A DNA stretch of 64,000 bases from Streptomyces sp. NRRL B-3428. Its GTDB lineage: Bacteria > Actinomycetota > Actinomycetes > Streptomycetales > Streptomycetaceae. The notes under the pieces were generated by a model. It was given only the letters and a program-made list of their open reading frames with translations. It searched no databases and had not been told where the DNA came from. Below, in pieces: positions 41,974 through 50,808 of the stretch; position 1 is the first letter of the stretch; each line of letters starts with the position of its first letter. The stretch spans positions 3,837 to 67,836 of the forward strand of contig JOGW01000029.1 in assembly GCA_000721375.1 (NCBI GenBank). The letters are read 5' to 3'. Made by a program: the position numbers and the translations under genes.

Positions 41974-44355
41974 TCACGTACCGGTGATGTGCTCCGGACG
42001 CACCGGCGTCTTGGTGAGTTCCAGACCCGTCGCCGCCCGGATCGCCGCGAGGACGGCCGGGGTCGAGGACAGGGTCGGGGCCTCGCCGATCCCGCGGACG
42101 CCGTACGGCGCCTTCGGGTCGGCCATCTCGATGTAGTCGACCGGGATGGTCGGGGTGTCGAGGATGGTCGGGAGGAGGTAGTCCGTGAAGGAGGCGTTGC
42201 GCACCTTCGCGGTCTTGGGGTCGACGATGATCTCTTCCATCACCGCGACGCCCAGGCCCTGGGTGGTACCACCCTGGATCTGGCCGACCACGGAGAGCGG
42301 GTTGAGCGCCTTGCCGACGTCCTGGGCGCAGGCCAGCTCGATGACCTTGACCAGGCCGAGCTCGGTGTCCACCTCGACGACCGCGCGGTGCGCCGCGAAG
42401 GCGTACTGCACGTGGCCGCGGCCCTGGCCGGTCACCCGGTCGAAGGCCTCGGTGGGCTGGTGGCGCCACTCTTCCTCGATGGAGACGACCTCGTCCTCGA
42501 GGACGTCCACGAGGGACGCGAGGACCTCGCCCGAGTTGGTGACGACCTTGCCGCCCTCGAAGACCAGCTCTTCGGTCGCCCACGCGGGGTGGTACGAACC
42601 GAACTTGCGCCGGCCGATCGCCAGGACCTGCTCGCGGACGAGCTCGCAGGAGTTCTTGATGGCGCCGCCGGTCATGTAGGTCTGGCGGCCCGCGGAGGTC
42701 GAACCGGCCGAGCCCACCTGCGTGTCCGCGGGGTGGATGGTGACCTGCTGGACACCGAGCTCGGTACGGGCGATCTGCGCGTGGATGGTCACGCCACCCT
42801 GGCCGACCTCGGCCATCGCGGTGTGCACGGTCACGACCGGCTCACCGTTGATGACCTCCATGATGATCTTGGCGGTCGAGTAGTCGTCGAAGCCCTCGGA
42901 GAAGCCGACGTTCTTGATGCCGACCGCGTAGCCGACACCGCGTACGACGCCTTCACCGTGCGTGGTGTTGGAGAGGCCACCGGGCAGCGCGCGGACATCG
43001 GCGCCCTCGCTGGACTCCCACTGACGCTCGGGCGGCAGCGGACGGGACTTGACCCGACGGAGCAGCTCGGCGACCGGGGCGGGCGACTCGACCGGCTGGC
43101 CGGTCGGCATGATCGTGCCCTCGGACATGGCGTTCAGCTGACGGAACTCCACCGGGTCCATGCCCAGCTTCGCGGCCAGCTTGTCCATCTGGGCCTCGTA
43201 GGCGAAGCACGCCTGGACCGCGCCGAAGCCGCGCATGGCGCCGCAGGGCGGGTTGTTGGTGTAGAGGCCGATCGCCAGGATGTCGACGTTGTCGATGACG
43301 TACGGGCCGACCGAGAGGGACGAGGCGTTGCCGACGACCGATGCCGTGGACGACGCGTAGGCGCCGCCGTCGAGCACGATCTTGCACTTCATGTGCGTGA
43401 GCTTGCCGTCCTTGGTGGCGCCGTGCTCGTAGTAGAGCTTCGCCGGGTGGCGGTGCACATGGCCGAAGAAGGACTCGGTCCGGTTGTAGACCATCTTGAC
43501 CGGCTTGCCGGTGCGCAGCGCCAGGACCGAGGCCTGGATCTGCATCGAGATGTCCTCGCGGCCGCCGAAGGCACCGCCGACGCCGGACATCGTCATCCGC
43601 ACCTTCTCCTCGGGCAGGCCGAGGCAGGGAGCGATCTGCTTGAGGTCCGAGTGCAGCCACTGGGTGGCCACGTACAGGTCGATGCCGCCGTCCTCGGCGG
43701 GCACGGCGAGGCCGGACTCCGGGCCGAGGAAGGCCTGGTCCTGCATGCCGAAGGTGTACTCGCCCTTGACGATGAAGTCGGCCTTCTTGGCCGCCTCGTC
43801 GGCGTCGCCGCGCACGATCGGCTGGTGGTGCACGATGTTCGGGTGCGGCACGAACGGCGAGTGGTGGTCGTCGCGGTTCTCGTGCACGAGGATCGCGTCG
43901 GGCGCGGTCGCCGAGGCCTCATCGGTGATGAGGGGCAGCTCGCGGTACTCGATCACGATCTTCGCGGCGGCGCGGCGGGCGGTCTCCGGGTGGTCGGCGG
44001 CCACGAGGGCGACCGGCTCACCGTGGTGACGGACCTTGCCGTACGCCAGGATCGGGGTGTCCTGGAACTCCATGCCGTAGTTCTTCGCGGCCGGCATGTC
44101 GTCCGCGGTCAGGACCGCGTAGACGCCGTCCATCGCGAGGGCCTCGGAGGTGTCGATGGACACGATCTCGGCGTGCGCGACGGTGGAGCGCAGGGTCTGG
44201 CCCCACAGCATGTCCTCGTGCCACATGTCCGAGGAGTAGGCGAACTCACCGGTCACCTTGAGGGTGCCGTCGGGGCGCAGCGTGGACTCGCCGATACCGC
44301 CCTGGTTGTACTTCTGGGTGACGTTCGTGGGCGCACCCGTGGTGGTCTTGGCCAT
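41974..44355 (-). CDS. Xanthine dehydrogenase, molybdopterin-binding subunit
   Basis: Catalytic subunit of a three-subunit xanthine dehydrogenase-type hydroxylase, 793 aa. The start at 44355 (MAKTTTGAPTNVTQKYNQGG) lies 2 bp after the stop of the [2Fe-2S] subunit. Recognisable features are GYAYSSDM-type entry (GEFAYSSDMWHEDMLWG), GVGGAFGGREDISMQ at the cofactor, PPCGAMRGFGAVQACFAYE, AEVGQGGVTIHAQIARTELGV and the C-terminal YGVRGIGEAPT, whose Glu is the catalytic base of the family. It oxidises hypoxanthine/xanthine to urate (family knowledge). The divergent PucR regulator and adjoining purine permease and XdhC support purine over other substrates. Confidence 0.9.
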   Translation of the reverse strand: MAKTTTGAPTNVTQKYNQGGIGESTLRPDGTLKVTGEFAYSSDMWHEDMLWGQTLRSTVAHAEIVSIDTSEALAMDGVYAVLTADDMPAAKNYGMEFQDTPILAYGKVRHHGEPVALVAADHPETARRAAAKIVIEYRELPLITDEASATAPDAILVHENRDDHHSPFVPHPNIVHHQPIVRGDADEAAKKADFIVKGEYTFGMQDQAFLGPESGLAVPAEDGGIDLYVATQWLHSDLKQIAPCLGLPEEKVRMTMSGVGGAFGGREDISMQIQASVLALRTGKPVKMVYNRTESFFGHVHRHPAKLYYEHGATKDGKLTHMKCKIVLDGGAYASSTASVVGNASSLSVGPYVIDNVDILAIGLYTNNPPCGAMRGFGAVQACFAYEAQMDKLAAKLGMDPVEFRQLNAMSEGTIMPTGQPVESPAPVAELLRRVKSRPLPPERQWESSEGADVRALPGGLSNTTHGEGVVRGVGYAVGIKNVGFSEGFDDYSTAKIIMEVINGEPVVTVHTAMAEVGQGGVTIHAQIARTELGVQQVTIHPADTQVGSAGSTSAGRQTYMTGGAIKNSCELVREQVLAIGRRKFGSYHPAWATEELVFEGGKVVTNSGEVLASLVDVLEDEVVSIEEEWRHQPTEAFDRVTGQGRGHVQYAFAAHRAVVEVDTELGLVKVIELACAQDVGKALNPLSVVGQIQGGTTQGLGVAVMEEIIVDPKTAKVRNASFTDYLLPTILDTPTIPVDYIEMADPKAPYGVRGIGEAPTLSSTPAVLAAIRAATGLELTKTPVRPEHITGT

Positions 44356-44357
44356 GA

Positions 44358-44951
44358 TCAGACCGCCTCTTCCTGACGAGCGGCCGCCAGGCGGACCGCG
44401 TCGAGGATCTTCTCGTAACCGGTGCAGCGGCACAGGTTGCCGGAGAGGGCCTCGCGGATGTCGGCGTCCGACGGCGAGGCGTTGCGCTCGAGGAGCTCGT
44501 CCGCCGCGACCAGGAGACCGGGGGTGCAGAAACCGCACTGCACGGCGCCGGCGTCGATGAACGCCTTCTGGATCGGGGAGAGCTCGGTGCCCTCACCGGT
44601 CTGGCCGTCGGTGCCCTTGGCCTGCCACTGACGGGCCTGCTGCAGATCGGTGCCACCGCAGACGGAGCCGCACGCGCCGCCCGGGTGGGAGTCGTCGCGG
44701 TGCTTGGCGTAGTCGGCCAGGCCCTCGACGGTGACGATCTCCTGGCCCTCGGCCTGACCGGCCGCGACCAGACAGGAACAGACCGGCACGCCGTTCATAC
44801 GGACGGTGCAGGAACCGCACTCGCCCTGCTCACAGGCGTTCTTCGAACCCGGAAGACCCATGCGCTCGCGCAGGACGTAAAGGAGGCTCTCGCCCTCCCA
44901 GACGTCGTCGGCTTCCTGCTTACGGCCGTTGACCGTGAAATTGACGCGCAT
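44358..44951 (-). CDS. Xanthine dehydrogenase, [2Fe-2S] subunit
   Basis: Iron-sulfur subunit of 197 aa with two [2Fe-2S] clusters. The plant-type site is CEQGECGSCTVRMNGVPVCSC near residues 41-61; the second site has CGFCTPG and CRCTGYEKI near 140 and 175. Between them is an insert of about 40 residues (HPGGACGSVCGGTDLQQ, then ARQWQAKGTDGQTGEGTEL) with two extra cysteines, making it longer than the usual 150-170 aa. It lies 2 bp after the FAD subunit and 2 bp before the Mo subunit, so translation is tightly coupled. It passes electrons from the Mo centre to FAD. Confidence 0.94.
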   Translation of the reverse strand: MRVNFTVNGRKQEADDVWEGESLLYVLRERMGLPGSKNACEQGECGSCTVRMNGVPVCSCLVAAGQAEGQEIVTVEGLADYAKHRDDSHPGGACGSVCGGTDLQQARQWQAKGTDGQTGEGTELSPIQKAFIDAGAVQCGFCTPGLLVAADELLERNASPSDADIREALSGNLCRCTGYEKILDAVRLAAARQEEAV

Positions 44952-44953
44952 GG

Positions 44954-45847
44954 TTACGCCGCCCCTTCAAGCTTGCGGCCCTCGCCGCGGTACGTCTCCC
45001 AGGTCCACATCAGGTTGCGGCGGGCCATCACACCGACCGCGTGGCGGCGGTAGTTCGCCGTGCCGCGGACGTCGTCGATCGGGTTGCACGCACCCGACGC
45101 GAGCGTCGCGAACTCCTTGGCGATGGACGGGGTGATGATCTTGCCGCTCTCCCAGAAGCCGCCCTCTTCGAGAGCCGCGTTCAGGAACTCCTCGGCCGCC
45201 TTCGCCCGGACCGGGGTCGGGGCGGCGGAGCCGATGCCGGTGCGCACGATGCGCTTGTCCGGGTGCAGGGCCAGGCCGAAGGCGCAGACCGCGATGACCA
45301 TCGCGTTACGCGTACCGACCTTGGAGAACTCCTGCGGCCCGGTGGCCTTCGGGATGTGCACCGAGCGGATCAGCTCGTCGGCCTCGAGGGCATTGCGCTT
45401 GACGCCCTTGTAGAACTCGTCGATCGGGATGAGACGCACGCCGCGCGCCTGCGACTCGACCTCGACGTGGGCGCCGGAGGCGAGGAGGGCGGGGTGCGCG
45501 TCACCGGCCGGCGAGGCGCAGCCGAGGTTGCCGCCGACGCCGCCGCGGTTGCGGATCTGCGGGGAGGCGACCGTGTGCGAGGCGCGGGCGAGGCCCGGCA
45601 GCTCGGTCTTCAGGTTCTCGATGATCTGGGTGTACGGAACCGAGGCGCCGAGGACGACCTTCTCCTCGCCGACCTCCCACTGGCTCAGCTCCGCGATGCG
45701 GTTGAGGTCCAGGAGGTACTCGGGGCGCCGGTGGTCGAAGTTGATCTCGACCATGACATCGGTGCCACCCGCAATCGGCACAGCTGTGGGGTGCTCAGCC
45801 TTCGCGGCGAGCGCCTCCTCCCAGCTGGCGGGGCGAAGGAAGTCCAT
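44954..45847 (-). CDS. Xanthine dehydrogenase, FAD-binding subunit
   Basis: FAD subunit of 297 aa and first gene of the leftward operon. The flavin site motifs VPIAGGTDVMVEINF (about 22-36) and IRNRGGVGGNLGCASPAGDAHPALLA (about 97-122) are intact, as is the C-terminal CO dehydrogenase flavoprotein region (RKIVRT-like RIVRTGIGSAAPTPVRAKAAEEFL, ANYRRHAVGVMARRNL). FAD passes electrons to NAD+. The gene is divergent from the PucR regulator across 292 bp that carries two palindromes. Confidence 0.93.
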   Translation of the reverse strand: MDFLRPASWEEALAAKAEHPTAVPIAGGTDVMVEINFDHRRPEYLLDLNRIAELSQWEVGEEKVVLGASVPYTQIIENLKTELPGLARASHTVASPQIRNRGGVGGNLGCASPAGDAHPALLASGAHVEVESQARGVRLIPIDEFYKGVKRNALEADELIRSVHIPKATGPQEFSKVGTRNAMVIAVCAFGLALHPDKRIVRTGIGSAAPTPVRAKAAEEFLNAALEEGGFWESGKIITPSIAKEFATLASGACNPIDDVRGTANYRRHAVGVMARRNLMWTWETYRGEGRKLEGAA

Positions 45848-45903
45848 GTACGGCTCTCTTCTTACGTCTCGGGTCGTTCAGTGAGGGTCTTTATCGAGCC
45901 AGG

Positions 45904-45983
45904 GGACCGAAGTCCTACCCCGACTCGTTCACGTGCTGTTAACGCGGAATAGCGCAAGTACACCGCCGGGACCTTGGTCCCGG
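45904..45983. promoter_or_regulatory. Two GGAC/GTCC palindromes between xdh operon and pucR
   Basis: GGACCGAAGTCC (45904-45915) and CCGGGACCTTGGTCCCGG (45966-45983, perfect) share GGAC...GTCC half-sites and are centred about 65 bp apart. They lie in the 292-bp divergent region. A role as PucR operator or as another purine-responsive site is inference. An AT-rich TATAAA (46041-46046) lies nearer pucR. Confidence 0.45.
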
Positions 45984-46139
45984 TCAGTCACCGAAACCAT
46001 GAAGGAGTTGGCTGGTCGCCGTGGTCATCTTGTAGATTCGTATAAAAGCCTGGTCCCACCAACCCCATCGGTTTCCTTCGGAACCCGCTTCACTCGGACC
46101 AGCGACAAGATTCAAGACAGATCAGCGGAGAGGTACGAC

Positions 46140-47813
46140 ATGCGGCTGCGCGCACTTCTGGAGACCGACGTGCTCGGGCTGCGGCTACTCGGCGGCGACG
46201 ACGAGCTGGACCGCACGGTCCGTGGCGTGATGACCACGGACCTACGGGATCCGAGCCGCTATCTCTCCGGCGGCGAACTGGTGCTCACGGGTCTGGCCTG
46301 GCGCACCTCGCCCGAGGACTCCGAGCCGTTCGTGCGGATCCTCGCCCAGACCGGTGTCGCGGCCCTCGCGGCCGGTGAGGCCGAGCTCGGCGACATCCCC
46401 GACGACCTGGTCGCGGCCTGCGCCCGGCACCGTCTGCCGCTCTTCGCGGTCAACGAGCGGGTGGCCTTCGCGACGATCACCGAGCATGTCGTACGGCAGG
46501 TCTCGGGCGAGCGGGCCGGGGATCTCGCGGCCGTGGTGGACCGCCACCGCCGTCTGATGACCTCGGGCCCGGCGGGCGGTGGCCCGGACGTGGTCCTCGA
46601 CCTGCTCGGCACCGACCTCGATCTACGCGCGTGGGTCCTCTCCCCCGCGGGCCGCCCCATCGCGGGCTCCCGTTCGGTGGGCGAGCCGCTGCCCACCGAG
46701 GTGTGCGCGGCGCTCGCGGCCGAGCATCTGGCCGCCATCCGTACGGGCCGGCGCGGCCCGCACCGTGTGAATGTCCAGGGCTCCACGTACTCGCTGTTCC
46801 CGATCCACTCCAGCGGCCGTGGCGCGGCCTCCGCCTCGCGCGACGTACGCGAGACGGTCCTGTCGGACTGGCTGCTCGCCGTCGAGGCGGACGCGGGCGA
46901 CTGGCCCGAGGAGCGCCTGGACCTCCTCCAGGGCGTCACCCAGCTGATCTCCGTGGAGCGCGACCGCCGCGACGCGGCCCGTACGGTACGGCGCCGGCTG
47001 GCCCAGGAGGTCCTGGAGCTGGTGCAGACGGGCGCCGCTCCCGCGGAGATCGCAGCCCGTCTGCGGGTCGCCGCTCCGGTGCTCCTGCCCGGCCTGGGTG
47101 CGGCCCCGCACTGGCAGGTCGTGGTCGCCCGCGTCGAGTGGGACGGCGGCGACATCGAGGGCGGGCCCGTGGCCCAGTCCCTCCTCGAAGAAATCCTGGT
47201 CGACCCGACCGCCTCCGGCCCCGAGCCCTCGGACCGGATCGCGGTCGCGCACACCGGTGACGAGGCCATCGCCCTCGTACCGCTGCCCGCGGTGACCGCG
47301 GAGGACGGCCCCGAGCCGAGCCTGCTCGCGGACTCGCTGCTCGCCACGGTGCGCGAGCCGCTCACCGCGGGCCTGTCGGACGACGGCCGTCTGACGCTGG
47401 GCGTCTCGGCCTCGGTCCACTCGGCGGACGGTCTGCGCGGCGCCCTGGAGGAGGCCCGGCACGCCCGCCGTGTCGCCGCCGCCCGTCCGGGCCGGGTCTG
47501 TGCGGCCGGCCACCAGGAGCTTGCCTCGCACGTCCTGCTCCTGCCCTTCGTGCCCGACGACGTCCGCCGCGCGTTCACCGCCCGCCTCCTCGACCCGCTC
47601 CGCGACTACGACCGCCGCCACCGCGCGGAGCTGATCCCGACCCTGGAAGCCTTCCTGGACTGCGACGGTTCGTGGACCCGCTGCGCCTCCCGGCTCCACC
47701 TGCACGTCAACACCCTGCGCTACCGCGTCGGACGGATCGAGCAGCTGACGGGACGTGACTTGTCGCGCCTGGAGGACAAGTTGGACTTCTTCCTCGCGCT
47801 GCGCATGAGCTGA
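46140..47813 (+). CDS. PucR-family transcriptional regulator (purine catabolism)
   Basis: Regulator of 557 aa. The N-terminal PucR domain is typical (MRLRALLETDVLGLRLLGGDDELDRTVRGVMTTDLRDPSRYLSGGELVLTG; the key pattern is the GGxxxLxRxV and SGGELVLT blocks). A GGDEF-like middle region follows, and the C-terminal HTH_30 domain is FLDCDGSWTRCASRLHLHVNTLRYRVGRIEQLTGRDL. GGAGAGG lies 7 bp before the ATG. In Bacillus, PucR senses purine catabolites and controls xanthine dehydrogenase genes. Divergent position to the xdh operon implies the same job here. A perfect hairpin terminator follows the gene. Confidence 0.94.
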   Translation: MRLRALLETDVLGLRLLGGDDELDRTVRGVMTTDLRDPSRYLSGGELVLTGLAWRTSPEDSEPFVRILAQTGVAALAAGEAELGDIPDDLVAACARHRLPLFAVNERVAFATITEHVVRQVSGERAGDLAAVVDRHRRLMTSGPAGGGPDVVLDLLGTDLDLRAWVLSPAGRPIAGSRSVGEPLPTEVCAALAAEHLAAIRTGRRGPHRVNVQGSTYSLFPIHSSGRGAASASRDVRETVLSDWLLAVEADAGDWPEERLDLLQGVTQLISVERDRRDAARTVRRRLAQEVLELVQTGAAPAEIAARLRVAAPVLLPGLGAAPHWQVVVARVEWDGGDIEGGPVAQSLLEEILVDPTASGPEPSDRIAVAHTGDEAIALVPLPAVTAEDGPEPSLLADSLLATVREPLTAGLSDDGRLTLGVSASVHSADGLRGALEEARHARRVAAARPGRVCAAGHQELASHVLLLPFVPDDVRRAFTARLLDPLRDYDRRHRAELIPTLEAFLDCDGSWTRCASRLHLHVNTLRYRVGRIEQLTGRDLSRLEDKLDFFLALRMS

Positions 47814-47844
47814 CGGTTTGTCGCCTCTGGGCCGAGCGAGGGCG

Positions 47845-47877
47845 ATGGGGCGGGTGCGGCGAACGCACCCGCCCCAT
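47845..47877 (+). terminator. Perfect hairpin terminator after pucR
   Basis: ATGGGGCGGGTGCG (47845-47858) and CGCACCCGCCCCAT (47864-47877) make a 14-bp perfect stem with loop GCGAA. Confidence 0.9.
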
Positions 47878-47993
47878 ACGTATCGCCGGCGGTCCAAGAT
47901 TGTGAAATCTTTCACCTACCCCCTTGGCGCCCGCCTCCATTCCGTGCTGAGATTCCGCCACAGCTCAATGGCGCGCTCCCAGGGGAGGGGAAT

Positions 47994-48881
47994 GTGGCGG
48001 ACACCGCCGTGTCTGGCTCGGATTCCGTGTCGAGGCCCGCGAAGTCTTCGAAGGCCTCGAATCAGACGAAATCCACGCACCCGAAGACTCCGGCACCACC
48101 CGGCACCACTTCTCCCGACACCACCTCCCCCGACCCCGCACTGAAGAGATCCGCACTCCAGACCGCTGTGTGGCGGCTGCGTTCGCGCGGCTGCTGGACC
48201 GATGCGGCCGCGCTGCTCACCCCCGACTCCGCGGGTTCGGCGCTGCAGCGCGCCTCGCTCCTCGTCGAGCGCTCCCTGTTCACGGAGCAGGGCTGGGCCG
48301 AGGCCGAGGACGCCCTGCGCACCGCCGAAGCGCTCGCGCAGAGCGATGACGAGCGCGGCGCCGCGGCCTGCGAGCGTGGCCATCTCGCGTACGCCTCAAC
48401 GGTGTTGGCGGTCCGCGACCGCGCCGACGAGGCACGTGCCGCGCTCGGGCGCGCGGCGGCCCTGCTCCACCCCGGTGCGGCCGGCCGCCCCCTCCTCGAC
48501 TTCCGCCGCGGTCTGATCGCCGAGCACATCGCCGACGCTCCGCAGGCGGCACTCGCGGCCTACCGCCGCGCGCACGCGGGTGCGACGGCCCACGACAACC
48601 CGCTGCTCCTCTCCTTCACCTGGCGCCACCTCGCGGGGCTTGCCCTGCGCGAGGGCGAACTCGCGGAGGCCCGCCACGGCTTCGCGGAGTCCTTGCGGAT
48701 ACGGGAGGAACTGGGCTATCTCGTCGGCACGGCCCCGGCGCTGATCGCCCTCGCGGACGCGGAACCGGAACCGACGGCCTCCCGCCTGCGCGCCGAGGCG
48801 GCCCGGCTCTTCCGCCTCCTGGGCGGCGTACCGACGTGGCTGGCGGGCCAGTTCCCGGCTTCGCCTTCGGCGGGGGCCTGA
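47994..48881 (+). CDS. TPR-like helical repeat protein, function unknown
   Basis: Protein of 295 aa with GTG start preceded by GGGGAGGGG. The first about 55 residues are Ser/Thr/Pro-rich and likely disordered (KTPAPPGTTSPDTTSPDP). The rest is alanine-rich helices in pairs, resembling tetratricopeptide repeats: AEDALRTAEALAQSDDERGAAACERGHLAYASTV, ARAALGRAAALLHPGAAGRPLLDFRRGLIAEH, AALAAYRRAHAGATAH, AEARHGFAESLRIREELGY. This points to a protein-interaction scaffold. No enzyme domain, signal or membrane segment is seen, and the neighbours give no functional clue. Confidence 0.78.
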   Translation: MADTAVSGSDSVSRPAKSSKASNQTKSTHPKTPAPPGTTSPDTTSPDPALKRSALQTAVWRLRSRGCWTDAAALLTPDSAGSALQRASLLVERSLFTEQGWAEAEDALRTAEALAQSDDERGAAACERGHLAYASTVLAVRDRADEARAALGRAAALLHPGAAGRPLLDFRRGLIAEHIADAPQAALAAYRRAHAGATAHDNPLLLSFTWRHLAGLALREGELAEARHGFAESLRIREELGYLVGTAPALIALADAEPEPTASRLRAEAARLFRLLGGVPTWLAGQFPASPSAGA

Positions 48882-48933
48882 GCGGATCGGGCTCCGGGCG
48901 AAGTCGCCTGAGCGCAGCCGAGCGACACGGCCT

Positions 48934-49518
48934 CTAGAGCCCGGGCGCCCGTGGAAAGCCCAGCTCGTCGAGGAGCGTGTCGAAGAGATCCTCGACGAAG
49001 GTCGCGTGGGAGCACAGGAGTTCTTCGATCCGAGGCCGGCGCGCACGAGTGCCGAAACCTGCGGCTGACGCCCAGGCCAGGCAGGCCTGGGCGTCGGCCG
49101 GGACGTCCGTCTCGAGCTCCGCCCGCTTGCGCCGCACCGCCTCCTCGCACTCGGGCGTGCCGTACCAGAGGCTCATGTCGTCCACGTCGTCGGGCGCTTC
49201 GAGCAGAAGTGCCGCGACGTGGTCCAGGTTGAGCCAGGCCTGCCACTGCCCGCCGTCGGCGCTGAGGCCGGTGACGAGCGCGAGGCTGCTGTCGGAGACG
49301 TCCGCGACGCAGGCCGGGGAGCCGCTCCACTCGACCAGGGCCGGCAGACGGCCCTCCTCCCACAGCCCCTGACGCAGCTGCAGGGTCTGCCACCCGCCCG
49401 GCCTCGCCTCCCAGGCGTTGACCGAGCTCGTCAATTCCTGGTCCAAGCCGTCGAACGCAGGCGCCTGCAACAACGGACGCTCACTGCGAGCGAAGACCAG
49501 ATGCCCCGAGAATCCCAC
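48934..49518 (-). CDS. Conserved protein of unknown function (194 aa)
   Basis: I do not recognise the family. GTG at 49518 is the chosen start because GGGAGGGG lies 4 bp upstream. The protein begins VGFSGHLVFARSERPLLQAPAFDG, has Trp-rich central segments (EARPGGWQTLQLRQGLWEEG, DGGQWQAWLNLDHVAALLLEAPDDVD) and an acidic helical C-terminus (VEDLFDTLLDELGFPRAPG). No signal or membrane segment is present. It could belong to the broad class of Streptomyces immunity-like or regulator-like small proteins, but there is no evidence for a role. Confidence 0.7.
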   Translation of the reverse strand: MGFSGHLVFARSERPLLQAPAFDGLDQELTSSVNAWEARPGGWQTLQLRQGLWEEGRLPALVEWSGSPACVADVSDSSLALVTGLSADGGQWQAWLNLDHVAALLLEAPDDVDDMSLWYGTPECEEAVRRKRAELETDVPADAQACLAWASAAGFGTRARRPRIEELLCSHATFVEDLFDTLLDELGFPRAPGL

Positions 49519-49591
49519 GTCACCCCTCCCTGGAAGACAGTGCGCGCACCCTACGCGCAGCCTCTGACACCCGTACGGCAAGATCACCGGC

Positions 49592-50377
49592 ATGAGCCAC
49601 GACCCCGCAACCCACCTCACCACCCACTTCGGCCTCACCGGCCGCACCGCCCTCATCACCGGCGGAAGCTCCGGCATCGGGAAGGGCATTGCCACCGCTC
49701 TCGCAAGGGCCGGCGCGCGGGTCGTACTCATGGCGCGCGGGGCCGAAGCGCTCGACGAGACCGTCAAGGAGCTGCGCGCCGAAGGGCTTGAGGCCGCCGC
49801 GGTCGTCGCCGACGTCGGTGACCGGGACGCGCTCCGCGACGCCGCCGAGCGGGCCACGAAGCCGTACGGCGAACCCGACATCCTCGTCACCTCCGCGGGC
49901 ATCAACCTCCGCCCCCCGTTGGACGATCTGACGACCGCCGACTGGGACACGACGATGGCCGTGAACCTCGACGCACCCTTCCTGCTCGGGCAGCGCTTCG
50001 GGCCGAAGATGGCCGAGCGGGGATGGGGGCGGATCATCCACCTCGCCTCGCAGCAGTCGCTGCGCGCCTTCGGCAACAGCGGGGCGTACGGGGTCTCCAA
50101 GGCCGCGATCTGCGCGCTCACCCGGTCGCAGGCCGAGGCGTGGTCGAAGCACGGGGTCTGCGTCAACGCGCTCGGTCCCGGCTTCGTCGAAACCCCCCTC
50201 ACCGAGGCCGTGTTCAGCGATCCGAGCCGGGTCGAGGCCCTGGCGAACCGCACGATGATGGGCCGCAACGGCACCCCCGAGGACTTCATGGGCCCGGCCC
50301 TCTTCCTCGCCGGCGACGCGGCCCGCTACATGACCGGGCAGACCCTGTTCGTGGACGGCGGGTTCTCGGCGACCTGA
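49592..50377 (+). CDS. SDR family NAD(P)-dependent oxidoreductase
   Basis: Classical short-chain dehydrogenase, 261 aa. The nucleotide motif TGGSSGIG is at 23-30. The acidic/neutral residue region after beta-2 (LMARG) suggests NADP preference. The catalytic set is Ser153 (HLASQQS), Tyr166 and Lys170 (YGVSK). The usual NNAG motif is TSAG here, a mild deviation. The C-terminus ends with TGQTLFVDGGFSAT as in 3-oxoacyl-ACP reductase and gluconate dehydrogenase types. CAAGAT lies 7 bp before the ATG with no ribosome site, so the gene may be leaderless. The substrate is not predictable. Confidence 0.92.
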   Translation: MSHDPATHLTTHFGLTGRTALITGGSSGIGKGIATALARAGARVVLMARGAEALDETVKELRAEGLEAAAVVADVGDRDALRDAAERATKPYGEPDILVTSAGINLRPPLDDLTTADWDTTMAVNLDAPFLLGQRFGPKMAERGWGRIIHLASQQSLRAFGNSGAYGVSKAAICALTRSQAEAWSKHGVCVNALGPGFVETPLTEAVFSDPSRVEALANRTMMGRNGTPEDFMGPALFLAGDAARYMTGQTLFVDGGFSAT

Positions 50378-50390
50378 CCTGTGCCGTACC

Positions 50391-50443
50391 GAACGCCGAA
50401 GCCCCACCCGAGTCCGGTCCGGACGGGTGGGGCTTCGGCGTTC
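50391..50443. terminator. Perfect 20-bp stem terminator between convergent genes
   Basis: GAACGCCGAAGCCCCACCCG (50391-50410) and its exact reverse complement (50424-50443) with a 13-base loop, between the SDR gene and the leftward membrane protein gene. Confidence 0.93.
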
Positions 50444-50472
50444 CGCCCCGGCACAGGGCCGGGCGGAGCCCG

Positions 50473-50808
50473 CTACCGGATCGCGGCGGCGGAGTTCTCG
50501 GTGACGGCGGAGTTCTCGCTGTCGGTCGACAGAGGGTCTCCGCCCGACGTGTCCACATACATGGTCACGGTCAGGAGCACACCTGCCAGACCGAGCCCGC
50601 ACCCCCACAGCGACTTGCCCTTGCCCGAGTGAACGCGCTTCGAACGGCGGTACCCAAGGGCGCCGCACACGATCGCGGGGAAGGCGAACAGCACGGTGAT
50701 CAGGTTGAGGAACAGGGCGAACGATCCGATGACCGAGATGATCCCGAACACCAGGGCAGGCTCGGCCAGTCCGTTCCTGCCCGTGCGCGGAGTCAGGGGA
50801 ACACTCAC
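50473..50808 (-). CDS. Small DUF4190-like membrane protein
   Basis: Protein of 111 aa with GTG start at 50808 and GAGGAAG 7 bp upstream. Two hydrophobic helices (LVFGIISVIGSFALFLNLITVLFAFPAIVCGALGY and GLGLAGVLLTVTMYV) flank a basic loop YRRSKRVHSGKGKSLW. The arrangement matches the DUF4190 style of small actinobacterial membrane proteins. The C-terminal tail is Ser/Glu/Asp-rich (SENSAVTENSAAA). Function is unknown. It is downstream of nothing obvious and convergent with the SDR gene. Confidence 0.75.
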   Translation of the reverse strand: MSVPLTPRTGRNGLAEPALVFGIISVIGSFALFLNLITVLFAFPAIVCGALGYRRSKRVHSGKGKSLWGCGLGLAGVLLTVTMYVDTSGGDPLSTDSENSAVTENSAAAIR

